64,000 nt of DNA from JAFAMS01 sp049520515 (GTDB lineage Bacteria > Vulcanimicrobiota > Vulcanimicrobiia > Vulcanimicrobiales > Vulcanimicrobiaceae): NCBI GenBank assembly GCA_049520515.1, contig JBEKPS010000009.1:1-64000 (forward strand), read 5' to 3'. The notes below the pieces were generated by a model. The model was not told the origin of the DNA. It made no database searches and saw only the letters and a program-made list of their open reading frames with translations. Positions 40,283 to 49,604 of the stretch are shown piece after piece. The position numbers were made by a program, and so were the translations under genes. Numbering within the stretch: the stretch's first letter is position 1; every line of letters begins with the position of its first letter.

Positions 40283-41841
40283 CGTGTTTGAACCGTGAAC
40301 GTCCAGGATCTGGACGCTTCATTCCCTGCGAAGTCGGCGACCGCTATCGAGACGTTCACTTGACCGTCGGGAAGCGGTACGCCGGATGTGTACGTAACGA
40401 ACGATGAGGTTCTCGTTACCGAACTCGTGACATCCTTGCCGTTGACTTTGAGGGTGACCGACTGCGGGTCGATGCCGAGGTCCGTCGGTGCCGCGAACGT
40501 CGCATAAATGCTCGGCCTGTTGTTGTTGACAACTTGCCCGCTGGACGGCGCGATATCGGTGATCTGCGGCGCAATCGTCGCGGCCGAGATCTTGTTCACC
40601 GCTTCCTGCGTCGTCGCCACCCCGCCGAGGCTCAAGTGTCCGTAGACCGGCATCTGCGCAAAATTCATCCCTGCGGGGACGGAGAGGCTACCGCTGTATA
40701 CGCCCGGCGACTCTTCACGCATGGCGACTCCGGTCATATACGAGCCGAGATCGAACGTTGCGCGTCCGCCCGGCGTGCCGCGCAAGACGAACGCAAACTT
40801 CTCACCGAGCCGCAGCGGGCGCAGCGGTTCAGCCGTAAAGCTGATGATGTTCACGCTGGTCGTCGCTTGCGTCGATTCTGCGGGAGACGGCGCGGTAGAG
40901 GGAGGACTGATCGCGATCAGCTCCCGCGTTTCTCCGGTTTGCGGATTCATCCGCTGCGTCACCGTATCGCCGACGTGGAGATCCGAAAGCGCCGCCGCTT
41001 TTTCGTCGAGCATGATCGTCGTCGTGCGACCCGGCGTTACGACACGTCCGCTGTCAAGAACGATTGAGGTTGCCGAAACGGCTGCGATCGTTCCGGTCCG
41101 CGAGCCATACAGGTCTTCGATCAGCGCGACGGTCCCGTCTGAATTCACCGTTACGGAAACGGCGTCGCCGACATGCAGATCGGTCAGCTCGGCACGCTGT
41201 TCGGTTCGCGCGACAACGTCGCTTAGAACGATCTGGGCTTTCGAGTTGATTGCGATCGTTCGGACCGAATCTTGATATGTCACCGTTAACGAGGGAGGCT
41301 CCGAGACGGTGTCAATCGCCGTCAGATTGCCGCTGATGCGTACCCTGCCCGCACCGACATTTTGCGACGGCGTCAAGCGCGAAACCGACGTCGAACCAAT
41401 CACGACACGCTCGCTGCGCGAATCATAGGCCGCGTTTGCGCCGAGCACATCCAACAAATCGAGCGGTACGTACGTCGTCGCGTCGATCTCCATCGGTGCA
41501 ACGTCGAGGAGAATCTCACGTCGTCCGACGTACGCGTGACGGCTCCCGTGCGTAAGACGAATCGTCTGATCCGGCGCTTCGGCGACAAGCACGTTGCCTC
41601 GCCGGGAAATGGGGATTGCCAGCGCGCTGAAGATGCGAACGATCGGGACCATGATGCGCCCGGCGATAATGCGTGGACCCGGATGGGGCGCGAGCTGCTG
41701 GCCATTGACGACGATAGCAATATTTCGCTCGGGGAAGCGATCGTGTTTGTGTTTGGAATTGGGCGCTGCGAGCGCGACGCCGAGGCTCAGGACGACCACA
41801 AGGGCGGCACCCGCAAGAGCGACACTCTTGCGCTGTTTCAC
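40279..41841 (-). CDS. secreted protein with copper-amine-oxidase-like N domain
   Basis: The GTG at 41841, overlapping the glycosyltransferase stop (GTGA), gives a signal peptide MKQRKSVALAGAALVVVLSL. A Cu_amine_oxidN1 domain follows (IVVNGQQLAPHPGPRIIAGR, MVPIVRIFSALAI, then DATTYVPLDLLDVLGAN), as in many secreted Firmicute-type proteins. The remaining 350 aa are beta-sandwich repeats, including a final Ig/PKD-like domain (ITDIAPSSGQVVNNNRPSIY). No catalytic residues are seen; a cell-surface binding role is inferred. Confidence 0.8.
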   Translation of the reverse strand: MKQRKSVALAGAALVVVLSLGVALAAPNSKHKHDRFPERNIAIVVNGQQLAPHPGPRIIAGRIMVPIVRIFSALAIPISRRGNVLVAEAPDQTIRLTHGSRHAYVGRREILLDVAPMEIDATTYVPLDLLDVLGANAAYDSRSERVVIGSTSVSRLTPSQNVGAGRVRISGNLTAIDTVSEPPSLTVTYQDSVRTIAINSKAQIVLSDVVARTEQRAELTDLHVGDAVSVTVNSDGTVALIEDLYGSRTGTIAAVSATSIVLDSGRVVTPGRTTTIMLDEKAAALSDLHVGDTVTQRMNPQTGETRELIAISPPSTAPSPAESTQATTSVNIISFTAEPLRPLRLGEKFAFVLRGTPGGRATFDLGSYMTGVAMREESPGVYSGSLSVPAGMNFAQMPVYGHLSLGGVATTQEAVNKISAATIAPQITDIAPSSGQVVNNNRPSIYATFAAPTDLGIDPQSVTLKVNGKDVTSSVTRTSSFVTYTSGVPLPDGQVNVSIAVADFAGNEASRSWTFTVQTR

Positions 41842-42836
41842 GTTTTCGGTACGTCCTCCAAAGCTTCGCGATAGACGGCTGCGACGCGCGTCGCGAACCG
41901 GTCCCACGTATACTCGCGCGCGACTTCTTGACCTTCCATTGCGAGCGAACGAAGGCGATCAGGATGCGAGACGACCTCTTCGAGGAGTGCGGTGAGCGCG
42001 ACTTGATCGAGTGCCGGAAATCGTCCGACGAATGCTTTCAGAAAGCCCGGATACGCGTCCTCGGATGCGATCACGGGTATGCGGCGCACCATCGCCTCGA
42101 GAACCGGCAGTCCGAAGCCCTCGGCGAGCGACGGTTGAACGAGTGCAGTCGCGCCGCGAATCGCCGCCGCCGTGTCTTCCGGCGTGAGATCGCCGAGAAA
42201 GATCAGTCGTCTACCACTGCGCATCCGAGGCAGCTCGAAGTCTTTGTCCCCCGTCAGCGCGAGGTCGATGTCGAGCTCCGCCGGCAACGCGTCCCATGCG
42301 GCAATGAGCGTCTCGAGATTCTTGTGCCCGCGATGGTTGCCGACGTATAGCAGGTACGGCTTCGCTATCTTGGGCTGAACATCAAGGAGTGCCGGATCGT
42401 AACCGAGCGCGACCACGCTGATTTGGTCGCGGCCAACATTGAAGAACTTTTCGAGATCGTCGCGCGTCCGCCAATCGCCAACCAACAACCGCGCCGCGCC
42501 TTTGATGAGCCTGCCGACGAAGATCGAGTAATACGCACCCGTCGTTCGCGAGAACATCTGCGGATATCTGATGTGGATCAGATCGTGAATCGTAACGACG
42601 TATGCTTTCGGGAGAACGATCGGTGCGAAGATCGTCGGAAAATGAACCAGATCTGAATTCCGCGATGCGAACGGAATCTCGACTTGTTCGGTAAACGAAA
42701 AATTCTCGCCGCGTTCGACGGTCCGCAGCGTGATGTCCGGGGCGACGACCGGCAAGCGCGTCGCGAGCTCACGAACGTACGAACGCATCCCCACCGACAT
42801 GCGACGCGTTTCGCGCGCGTCGAGCAAGACGTTCAT
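41838..42836 (-). CDS. glycosyltransferase family 4 protein, paralogue 1
   Basis: A GT-B enzyme of 332 aa. The N-terminal domain begins MNVLLDARETRRMSVGMRSY. The C-terminal domain has KPYLLYVGNHRGHKNLETLI and the donor-site EX7E-type segment LVQPSLAEGFGLPVLEAMVR. It closely resembles the next gene upstream, in both the first 25 residues and the donor site, so the two arose by tandem duplication. It probably adds adjacent, perhaps identical, sugars to a surface glycan. The start overlaps the neighbour's stop. Confidence 0.92.
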   Translation of the reverse strand: MNVLLDARETRRMSVGMRSYVRELATRLPVVAPDITLRTVERGENFSFTEQVEIPFASRNSDLVHFPTIFAPIVLPKAYVVTIHDLIHIRYPQMFSRTTGAYYSIFVGRLIKGAARLLVGDWRTRDDLEKFFNVGRDQISVVALGYDPALLDVQPKIAKPYLLYVGNHRGHKNLETLIAAWDALPAELDIDLALTGDKDFELPRMRSGRRLIFLGDLTPEDTAAAIRGATALVQPSLAEGFGLPVLEAMVRRIPVIASEDAYPGFLKAFVGRFPALDQVALTALLEEVVSHPDRLRSLAMEGQEVAREYTWDRFATRVAAVYREALEDVPKT

Positions 42837-43813
42837 AAGAAGCGCCGGTAAACGTCTGCCGTCAGTGCGGCGCAGCGGTCCCAGGTCAGAGCCGCGGTCT
42901 CGCGCTGGGCGCGCTCAGCTCGCTCGCGTAACTCGCCGCGCAGCGTGCGCTCGATCGCGCGAGCAAGCGACGCCGAATCGCCCGGAGCGAACGTCTCTAC
43001 GTGCTCGCGCAGGATGCTCGGTACCGACGTCTCTGCGCAAATCACGGGAGTTCCCATGCGTACCGCCTCCAAGAGCGGTAAGCCGAATCCTTCTCGCAGC
43101 GCCGCGTGAACCAGTGCGCGCGCGCCTTTGATCCACCGCAACACGTCCGAGTGCGCCAGGTCACCCGTGAAGATGAGTCCGCCCCGCTCGCGCGCGCCGT
43201 GCAGACCACCTTCGTCCGTGCCGGTCATTACCAGATCCAGCTCCATCTGCGCATCGAGTGCACGCCACCCCTCGACGATCGTCCGCAGATCTTTGTGCGG
43301 ACGCCTGTTTCCGGCGTAGATCACATACGGCACCGTCCGCTGGATCGGCTCGATGTCCGGAACGTCGACACCGAGCGGCACGACCGCGATACGCTGCGGA
43401 TCCAGGCCATAGAAACGAACGAGATCGTCGGCCGTCGCACCATCATCGGTGATGACGCAGCGCGCATGCCGCGCAGCGTGACGCACGGCGCCGCGAAAGT
43501 ACCAACGTGCCTTTGGTTTCGTCCACTGTGGAAAATTGAGATCGATCAAATCGTGAATCGTGATGACGTAGGGTGCCGGTATGACGAAGGGTGCGAATTG
43601 CGAAGGAATGTGGACGAGGCGCGGACGCGAGCGGGCGATCTCGAGCGGCATCGCAACGTGCTCGCCCCAATCGAAATTGTCCCCGCTTCCAAAGGTCGTA
43701 AACTTCAGATCGGGCGCGACGCGCGGGATTCGCCGCGCCAGTTCCGAGACGTACTGGCGCATGCCGACCGACATGTGTGACGTCTCGCGCGTGTCGAAAG
43801 CAACGTCGATCAT
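42833..43813 (-). CDS. glycosyltransferase family 4 protein, paralogue 2
   Basis: The start at 43813 (MIDVAFDTRETSHMSVGMRQ) overlaps the GT2 stop by 4 bases and matches the N-terminus of the paralogue downstream. The domain order is the same, with VPYVIYAGNRRPHKDLRTIV and a donor motif ALREGFGLPLLEAVRMGTPV. The DTRETS..SVGM start is shared, and IHDLIDLNFPQW corresponds to IHDLIHIRYPQM in the paralogue. The longer frame starting at 43927 lies in the upstream gene and is not used. Acceptor and sugar are unknown. Confidence 0.92.
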   Translation of the reverse strand: MIDVAFDTRETSHMSVGMRQYVSELARRIPRVAPDLKFTTFGSGDNFDWGEHVAMPLEIARSRPRLVHIPSQFAPFVIPAPYVITIHDLIDLNFPQWTKPKARWYFRGAVRHAARHARCVITDDGATADDLVRFYGLDPQRIAVVPLGVDVPDIEPIQRTVPYVIYAGNRRPHKDLRTIVEGWRALDAQMELDLVMTGTDEGGLHGARERGGLIFTGDLAHSDVLRWIKGARALVHAALREGFGLPLLEAVRMGTPVICAETSVPSILREHVETFAPGDSASLARAIERTLRGELRERAERAQRETAALTWDRCAALTADVYRRFL

Positions 43814-44574
43814 CCGCTGCGCCGAAGCGCCTTCCATTGAACGATCGTTTGATAGAACGCCGACCAGAATGCGATGTACACGCCTCGCCGGCCGAGGCGA
43901 ATCCCTCCGCGCGGCCCGAGCAGCCACGCGAAGCGCACCGGTGCGACGAGGGCGCTCGCGATCAGCTGCATGAGGCTCGGTGACAAGCCTTCGGCTTCGA
44001 TCGACGTGTAACGCGCGTACTTTCGCTCGTACACGCTTTGCTCCGGATACGAATCGTGCAACAGCACGCCGTCTAGATCGGCGACATTTCCGGGAACGCT
44101 CCAGCGCTCGTGCAACGCAGCGCTTCCGCCTGCGACCGGATGTCCTGTGACGACGCCACGATCCGTGCGGAACATGCGCAAGATCATCTCGCTATCCCAT
44201 CCGAAGGCCCGCACGATTTCGCCGCAAAAGCGCGTCGCGCGCCGGACCCGATAACCTTCGATTTCCTCGGTTTCCGGTTCGATCCGAAAGATCGCATCGC
44301 GCATCTCATCATCGAGCGATTCATCCGCATCGAGCATGAACGTCCACGGAGAGCGCACGTTGTCGAGCGCAAAGGTACGGGCGTCGACGAAGTTGGTCCA
44401 GGGGCGTTCGAGCACCGTTGCGCCGGCACGTCGAGCGACCGCCACGGTGTCGTCTTTGGAGTTCCCGTCGAGCACGAGAACGCGTGCACCCGGAGGCAAT
44501 GAGGCAAGCGTGTCTGGCAACGTCTCGCTTGCGTCGAGCGTCAGGATGACGAACGTGATCCGGCCGGGATTCAG
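43810..44574 (-). CDS. glycosyltransferase family 2 protein, CTG start proposed
   Basis: A GT-A fold enzyme. The first beta strand and following segments are RITFVILTLDASETLPDTLA and VLVLDGNSKDDTVAVARRAG. The DXD-type motif is FMLDADESLDDEM. The first ATG/GTG/TTG in frame is TTG at 44520, which would remove the first beta strand. CTG at 44574 overlaps the pyrG stop as CTGA and restores it, giving 254 aa. The C-terminus has an amphipathic or membrane-associated region (ALVAPVRFAWLLGPRGGI). Likely adds a sugar to a lipid-linked or surface glycan. Confidence 0.88.
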   Translation of the reverse strand: MNPGRITFVILTLDASETLPDTLASLPPGARVLVLDGNSKDDTVAVARRAGATVLERPWTNFVDARTFALDNVRSPWTFMLDADESLDDEMRDAIFRIEPETEEIEGYRVRRATRFCGEIVRAFGWDSEMILRMFRTDRGVVTGHPVAGGSAALHERWSVPGNVADLDGVLLHDSYPEQSVYERKYARYTSIEAEGLSPSLMQLIASALVAPVRFAWLLGPRGGIRLGRRGVYIAFWSAFYQTIVQWKALRRSG

Positions 44575-46232
44575 GAGCGGGTCAGTTGTGCGCTGTGTGC
44601 CGTTGCGGCTTGCTCGCGACTGCGCGCGAGCGCCGCTCCGACGAAATCGCGATACAACGGCGACGGACGCGTCGGGCGCGACTTGAACTCCGGATGAGCC
44701 TGCGTACCGACGAACCAGGGATGAACGCTTTGCGGCAGCTCGATGAGTTCGACGAGCGTCGTGCGGCCCACAACGTGATGTCCCGAAAAGATCATGCGAT
44801 GCTCTTCGAAGAGCGCTTTATATTTGTTGTTGAACTCGTAGCGATGGCGATGGCGCTCGCTGATCTCGAGCGAGCCGTAGGCACGCGCTGCCAACGAACC
44901 CGCTTCCAAGACGCAATCGTACGCGCCCAGGCGCATCGTGCCGCCCTTGAGGTCGAGATTGCGCTGCTCGGGCAGGAAGTCAATGACGTTGTTGGTTGTC
45001 GTTTCGTCGACTTCGGTCGTCATCGCGTCATCGAGGCCGCAGACGTTGCGCGCGAACTCGACGCACGCCAGCTGCATCCCGTAGCAGATGCCGAGGAACG
45101 GCACTTTGCTTTCGCGCGCGTACTGAATCGCGCGCAGCTTGCCTTTCACGCCGCGCGCTCCAAAACCGGGCGCGACCAAGATTCCTTCGGCGCCGTCGAG
45201 GACGCCCACACCCTGTTCCTCGATCGTCTCCGAATCGACGCGAACGATCTCGATCGATGCATCGTGATAGATGCCTGCGTGGTACAGCGCTTCATTGATT
45301 GAGATGTACGCGTCTTTCAGCTCGACGTACTTGCCAACCAGTGCGATGCGAAGCCGGTGCGCCGGACGGTCGATGCGCTCGACGAGCGCCGCCCACTCCT
45401 CGAGCTGGGCCGGGTGCCGCGGATGCAGGCCGAGCTTTTGAATCACTGCTTCGGCCAGTCCCTCGGCCTCGAGGTTGAGTGGTACCTTGTAGATGCTCGA
45501 TGCGTCGAAATTACCGACGACCGCGTGGGCGGGTACACCGCAAAAGAGCGCGATTTTTTCCTTTAAGTCTTGGGTGATGCGACGGTGCGAACCCGTCCGG
45601 ACCACGATCGCGTCCGGCGAGATGCCGATCCCGCGCAGCTCGCGCACTGAGTGCTGCGTCGGCTTCGTTTTGAGCTCGTCGGCTGCGCCCAGATGCGGAA
45701 CCAGCGTGAGATGGACATACATGACGTTCTCATCGCCGACGTCGTGTTTAATTTGGCGGATCGCCTCGAGGAACGGCAGCGATTCGATGTCGCCGACCGT
45801 CCCGCCGACCTCGATGATGTAGACATCGGCGGCTTGCATCTCCGCGACGCGCGTCACTGTCGCTTTGATTTCGTTCGTAATGTGCGGAACGACTTGAACG
45901 GTCGCGCCTAGATAATCGCCACGCCGCTCTTTCTGGATAACCGATGCATAGATCTGACCAGTCGTGACGTTGTTACGACGGGTCAGGTTTTCGTCGATGA
46001 AGCGCTCGTAGTGTCCGAGATCGAGATCCGTCTCGGCGCCGTCCTCGGTGACGAAGACCTCGCCGTGCTGGTACGGATTCATCGTACCAGCGTCGACGTT
46101 GATGTACGGATCCAGCTTCTGGATCGAGACGGTCAGCCCACGGGCCACAAGCAGGCGCCCAAGTGAAGCTGCCGTTATCCCCTTTCCAAGCGAACTTACA
46201 ACGCCGCCGGTAAAGAAGATGTATTTCGCCAT
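44571..46232 (-). CDS. pyrG: CTP synthase
   Basis: PyrG aminates UTP to CTP using glutamine. The synthetase domain starts KYIFFTGGVVSSLGKGITAA, with the UTP site VEVGGTVGDIESLPF-like segment (VGGTVGDIESLPFLEA). The C-terminal class I glutaminase has the nucleophile Cys in FLGICYGMQLA and the His/Glu in GTQAHPEFKSRP. The 553-aa length is normal. It leads the operon with the three glycosyltransferases, which need nucleotide sugars, and is divergent from the MetE-like gene across 62 bases. Confidence 0.97.
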   Translation of the reverse strand: MAKYIFFTGGVVSSLGKGITAASLGRLLVARGLTVSIQKLDPYINVDAGTMNPYQHGEVFVTEDGAETDLDLGHYERFIDENLTRRNNVTTGQIYASVIQKERRGDYLGATVQVVPHITNEIKATVTRVAEMQAADVYIIEVGGTVGDIESLPFLEAIRQIKHDVGDENVMYVHLTLVPHLGAADELKTKPTQHSVRELRGIGISPDAIVVRTGSHRRITQDLKEKIALFCGVPAHAVVGNFDASSIYKVPLNLEAEGLAEAVIQKLGLHPRHPAQLEEWAALVERIDRPAHRLRIALVGKYVELKDAYISINEALYHAGIYHDASIEIVRVDSETIEEQGVGVLDGAEGILVAPGFGARGVKGKLRAIQYARESKVPFLGICYGMQLACVEFARNVCGLDDAMTTEVDETTTNNVIDFLPEQRNLDLKGGTMRLGAYDCVLEAGSLAARAYGSLEISERHRHRYEFNNKYKALFEEHRMIFSGHHVVGRTTLVELIELPQSVHPWFVGTQAHPEFKSRPTRPSPLYRDFVGAALARSREQAATAHSAQLTRS

Positions 46233-46294
46233 TACGGGTTGCTAATGTTCGCGGGGAAGCGGCCTCGCGCCTCTCCTCGCAGAAGTGCCGCCGA

Positions 46295-47350
46295 ATGCGA
46301 CGACCGTATCCTACCACGATCGCCGGCAGCCTGCCGAAACCGTCCTGGCTCGCCGAGACTGAGCGCCTCTGGCCTGCTTGGCGGCTCGAGGGAGCCGACC
46401 TGGACGCGGCAATCCGCGACGCTACGCGCATTGCAATTTTCGAGCAGATGCGCGCGGGGATCGATCTCGTCACGGACGGCGAGCAATCGCGACAGCATTT
46501 CGTTCACGGTTTTCTTGCCGGCATCGACGGAATCGATTTCGACAAGAAGGTCAAGCGCGGCATTCGCGCCGATCGCTACGAGGCCGAATGTCCGAGCGTC
46601 GTCGGTCCGGTCAGCCGCCGCGTCCCCGTTTTTCTCGACGACGTGCGCTTTGCAAAATCGCTCGGCCAGCCGGTGAAAATAACGATTCCCGGCCCGATGA
46701 CGATCGTCGATACGCTGTACGACGCGCACTACCCGGATCGCAAGGCGGCCGCGCTCGCGTTTGCGCGTGTGATTCGCGAGGAGTGCGAAGAGCTCGTTGC
46801 GGCCGGCGTCGATGCGATCCAGCTCGACGAACCCGCCTTCAACGTGTACTTCGAGGAAGTCGAGGATTGGGGCATCGCCGCGCTCGACGCAGCGCTTGGT
46901 GGTCTGGGCGTCATCAAAGCCGTTCACGTCTGCTACGGCTACGGCATCGAGGCCAACAACAACTGGAAGAAAACACTCGGTACCGAGTGGGACCAGTACG
47001 CGCAGCTCTTTCCGTTCCTCTCGCAAAGCTGCGTCGATCAGGTTTCGATCGAGCTGGCCGGCTCGCGCGTCCCGCCCGAAGTCCTCTCACTCCTCCGCAA
47101 CAAAGATGCTGCGATCGGCGTGATCGACGTCGCATCCGATCGCGTCGAAACCGCACAAGACGTGCTGGCTACGATTCGCCTTGCTGAAAAGTATCTGCCG
47201 ATGGAACGCATCTGGTGCTCGACCAACTGCGGTATGGCGCCGATGCGCCGCGAGATTGCGTACGCGAAGCTGCAAGCCATCGGCGCCGGTGCCGAGCTTG
47301 CGCGCGATCACGCGATGCTCGCCACAATGAAGCGCTCCAGCCCGGCGTAA
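46295..47350 (+). CDS. single-domain MetE-like methionine synthase
   Basis: A cobalamin-independent methionine synthase C-terminal-domain protein of 351 aa. It starts PTTIAGSLPKPSWLAETERL (domain start) and has the substrate loop LVTDGEQSRQHFVHGF. Zinc ligands fit His and Cys in AVHVCYGYG, Glu nearby, and Cys in CSTNCGMAPM. It lacks the N-terminal half of full-length MetE (about 750 aa), so it may be a core-MetE that takes methyl groups from another donor (for example a methylcorrinoid). The gene for O-acetylhomoserine sulfhydrylase is 3 kb downstream. Confidence 0.88.
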   Translation: MRRPYPTTIAGSLPKPSWLAETERLWPAWRLEGADLDAAIRDATRIAIFEQMRAGIDLVTDGEQSRQHFVHGFLAGIDGIDFDKKVKRGIRADRYEAECPSVVGPVSRRVPVFLDDVRFAKSLGQPVKITIPGPMTIVDTLYDAHYPDRKAAALAFARVIREECEELVAAGVDAIQLDEPAFNVYFEEVEDWGIAALDAALGGLGVIKAVHVCYGYGIEANNNWKKTLGTEWDQYAQLFPFLSQSCVDQVSIELAGSRVPPEVLSLLRNKDAAIGVIDVASDRVETAQDVLATIRLAEKYLPMERIWCSTNCGMAPMRREIAYAKLQAIGAGAELARDHAMLATMKRSSPA

Positions 47351-48168
47351 TCCGTCCCGATCTCGATCCGGGCGCCGCGCAGTGACTCTTTGACGAGCTG
47401 CGCGAGCGAATAAATCGTCGCGGGCGCGGCCTCGAGTACGACACTGCCGCGCGGCGCAAGCAGATCGTCAAGACGCGATGCCAATTTGCGATACACATCC
47501 AGGCCGTCGGCTCCGCCGTCGAGGGCGACCGGCGGTTCGTACGCGACCGGATCGGGCGGGAGCGGAATCTCAGCTGCCGGCACGTAGGGCAGATTCGCGA
47601 CGATGCAGTCGAAGCGTTGCACCGGCGTGCCTATGAAGATGTCGCATTGAACGAAGTCAACAAGCTCCATCGCTTGGTGCACGCGAACGTTTCGATACGC
47701 CACGTCAAGCGCGTCGCGGCTGATGTCGGTCGCGGTCACGTGCAGTCCCGAGACTTCGAGCGCGAGCGTAATCCCGAGCACGCCGCTTCCGGTGCCGACG
47801 TCGAGGGCATGCGTGCCGCTCGATGCGCGCAATGCCGCAATTGCTGCGGTCGCTACGTGCTCGGTTTCAGGGCGCGGCACGAGAACGCGTTCGTCGATGT
47901 AGAATTCACGCCCGTAGAATCCCGCGATATGCGTCAGATACGGAACCGGCACGCCGCGCATTCGCTCGTCGAGCAATATTCCGAATTCGTCCAGGTTCTC
48001 GCGTGTCAGCTCATCATCGCCGTGCGCTAGCATCCAGACATGATCGGCGCCGAGAAGGTGTCCGAGCAGCAGCTGCGCATCGGTGCGCGCGGACTCACGG
48101 ACGTTTTCGGCCGCCTGCCCCGAACGCAAACGCATGATGCCGACGGCCAGCGCCGAGGCGACAGTCAC
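47308..48168 (-). CDS. prmC: peptide chain release factor N5-glutamine methyltransferase
   Basis: PrmC methylates the GGQ glutamine of release factors. The SAM-binding loop is HALDVGTGSGVLGITLAL and the catalytic motif is FDCIVANLPYVPAAEIPLP, with NLPY in place of the common NPPY. The N-terminal helical substrate domain (LLLGHLLGADHVWMLAHGDD) is intact. It is co-translated with prfA, its substrate gene, by a GTGA overlap. Its 3' end overlaps the convergent MetE-like gene by 43 bases. Confidence 0.95.
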   Translation of the reverse strand: MTVASALAVGIMRLRSGQAAENVRESARTDAQLLLGHLLGADHVWMLAHGDDELTRENLDEFGILLDERMRGVPVPYLTHIAGFYGREFYIDERVLVPRPETEHVATAAIAALRASSGTHALDVGTGSGVLGITLALEVSGLHVTATDISRDALDVAYRNVRVHQAMELVDFVQCDIFIGTPVQRFDCIVANLPYVPAAEIPLPPDPVAYEPPVALDGGADGLDVYRKLASRLDDLLAPRGSVVLEAAPATIYSLAQLVKESLRGARIEIGTDYAGLERFIVASIA

Positions 48169-49247
48169 GCGACCGCGGTGCCCGCCAAGAGCCTCGCTTT
48201 TTCGTCCTTCTGCAGCTCGCCGACGAGCCGGTCCATGTCGCCGTCGAGAATTCCGCGAATGTTCCCGAAGTTCTGATTGATGCGATGATCGGTGATGCGA
48301 TCTTGCGGGAAGTTATAGGTTCGGATCTTCTCGCTGCGATCGCCCGTCCCGACTTGTGAGCGCCGCAAACTGCCGACGGCTTCTTGTGCTTCACGCTGTT
48401 TACGATCGTAAATCATCGCGCGCAGCATCTGCATCGCGCGATCCTTGTTTTGCAGCTGCGAGCGCTCCTCACTGCACGCGACAATCGTTCCCGTCGGAAC
48501 GTGCGTGATGCGCACCGCGGACTCGGTCTTGTTAACGTGCTGTCCGCCGGCGCCGCTGGCTTTAAACGTATCGATCTGCAGGTCGCTCGGACGAATCTCG
48601 ACGTCGACTTCTTCAACTTCCGGAAGGACTGCGACGGTCGCGGTACTGGTGTGCACGCGGCCTTGCGCTTCGGTTACCGGGACACGCTGCACGCGATGGA
48701 CGCCGCTCTCATATTTGAAATGACGGTATGGCTCGCCGCCGACGACGTGAACGACGACTTCTTTGTAGCCGCCCGCTTCATTCTCACTCGACGAAACGAT
48801 CTCGGCGCGCATGGCGTGATCTTCGGCATAGCGCAGATACATGCGCAGCAAGTCGGCAGCAAAAATTCCGGCCTCATCGCCGCCCGCGCCGGCGCGAATC
48901 TCGATGAAGACGTCTTTGTCGTCGTTGGGGTCGGTCGGGATAAGCAGCTCTTGCAAGCGCCCCTCGAGTACTTTGCGACGCTCGCGCAGCGTTTGGGCCT
49001 CTTCTTCGGCCAGCGCGTGCATCTCCGCATCGCTGCGGTCGGCGAGCAGCTCTTCGTTGGAAGCAAGGTCGTCGAGCAGACGCATGTACGAACGATAGGC
49101 CTCGACCGGCTCCACCAGCTTGGAGCGCTCGCGCGTCAACGCCATATAGCGCTCCTGATCGAACGGCCGGCTGGTGTCAGCCAAAGCCGCATCGATCTCA
49201 TGGAAGCGCTTGGACATCTGTTCCAAACGGTCGTAGATCGAGCTCAT
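48165..49247 (-). CDS. prfA: peptide chain release factor 1
   Basis: RF1 reads UAG and UAA. The catalytic GGQ is in SGAGGQHVNKTESAVR, and the codon-recognition domain contains the expected region around RVQRVPVTEAQGRVHTS. An N-terminal coiled coil and a C-terminal basic part (DRSEKIRTYNFPQDRITDHR) are present; the anticodon PxT-like motif is in TEAQGRVH. The 360-aa length is standard. It lies downstream of rpmE and upstream of prmC, a common order. Confidence 0.96.
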   Translation of the reverse strand: MSSIYDRLEQMSKRFHEIDAALADTSRPFDQERYMALTRERSKLVEPVEAYRSYMRLLDDLASNEELLADRSDAEMHALAEEEAQTLRERRKVLEGRLQELLIPTDPNDDKDVFIEIRAGAGGDEAGIFAADLLRMYLRYAEDHAMRAEIVSSSENEAGGYKEVVVHVVGGEPYRHFKYESGVHRVQRVPVTEAQGRVHTSTATVAVLPEVEEVDVEIRPSDLQIDTFKASGAGGQHVNKTESAVRITHVPTGTIVACSEERSQLQNKDRAMQMLRAMIYDRKQREAQEAVGSLRRSQVGTGDRSEKIRTYNFPQDRITDHRINQNFGNIRGILDGDMDRLVGELQKDEKARLLAGTAVA

Positions 49248-49271
49248 ACCGAAGCCTTCCGCTCCGGGCAG

Positions 49272-49541
49272 CTAGGCTTCGGCGGCTTTTGCAGCCTCAC
49301 GCGAGCGCTGGCGCAGGGCGGCTTCTTCCTTCTTCTTACCGGCAGCAGCAAGCCGTTGGTTGTACTTGTCGACACGGCCGGCCGTATCGACCAGCTTTTG
49401 CGTTCCGGTAAAGAACGGGTGACACGCGGCGCAGATCTCGATGTGGATCTCCGGCAGCGTTGAACCGGTCGTAAAGGTGCTCCCGCAGTTGCAGACGACT
49501 TTGGCCTCGGGATGCCATTTTGGATGGATCTTGTCTTTCAC
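49272..49541 (-). CDS. rpmE: 50S ribosomal protein L31, zinc-binding type
   Basis: The N-terminus MKDKIHPKWHPEAKVVCNCG with the later CAACHPFFTGTQ provides the Cys ligands of the zinc-containing form. The family core VDTAGRVDKYNQR is present. The protein has a 20-residue Lys/Ala/Glu-rich extension beyond the usual 70 aa. A TAGAAT box lies only 10 bases before the ATG on the minus strand, so the mRNA leader may be very short; the -35 is weak. Confidence 0.95.
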   Translation of the reverse strand: MKDKIHPKWHPEAKVVCNCGSTFTTGSTLPEIHIEICAACHPFFTGTQKLVDTAGRVDKYNQRLAAAGKKKEEAALRQRSREAAKAAEA

Positions 49542-49604
49542 AGCCCAAACATTCTAACACCCGTGGCAAGGCTGAGCCGCCGCGCCGTTAAACAGTAGCG
49601 GGTC

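Noticed and set aside
46232..47026. A 264-codon open frame antisense to the MetE-like gene
   Set aside because: The MetE-like protein has zinc ligands and family motifs; the antisense frame has none.
48384..49463. A 359-codon open frame antisense to prfA
   Set aside because: It has no recognisable motif and lies opposite a certain gene; long antisense frames are common in GC-rich coding DNA.
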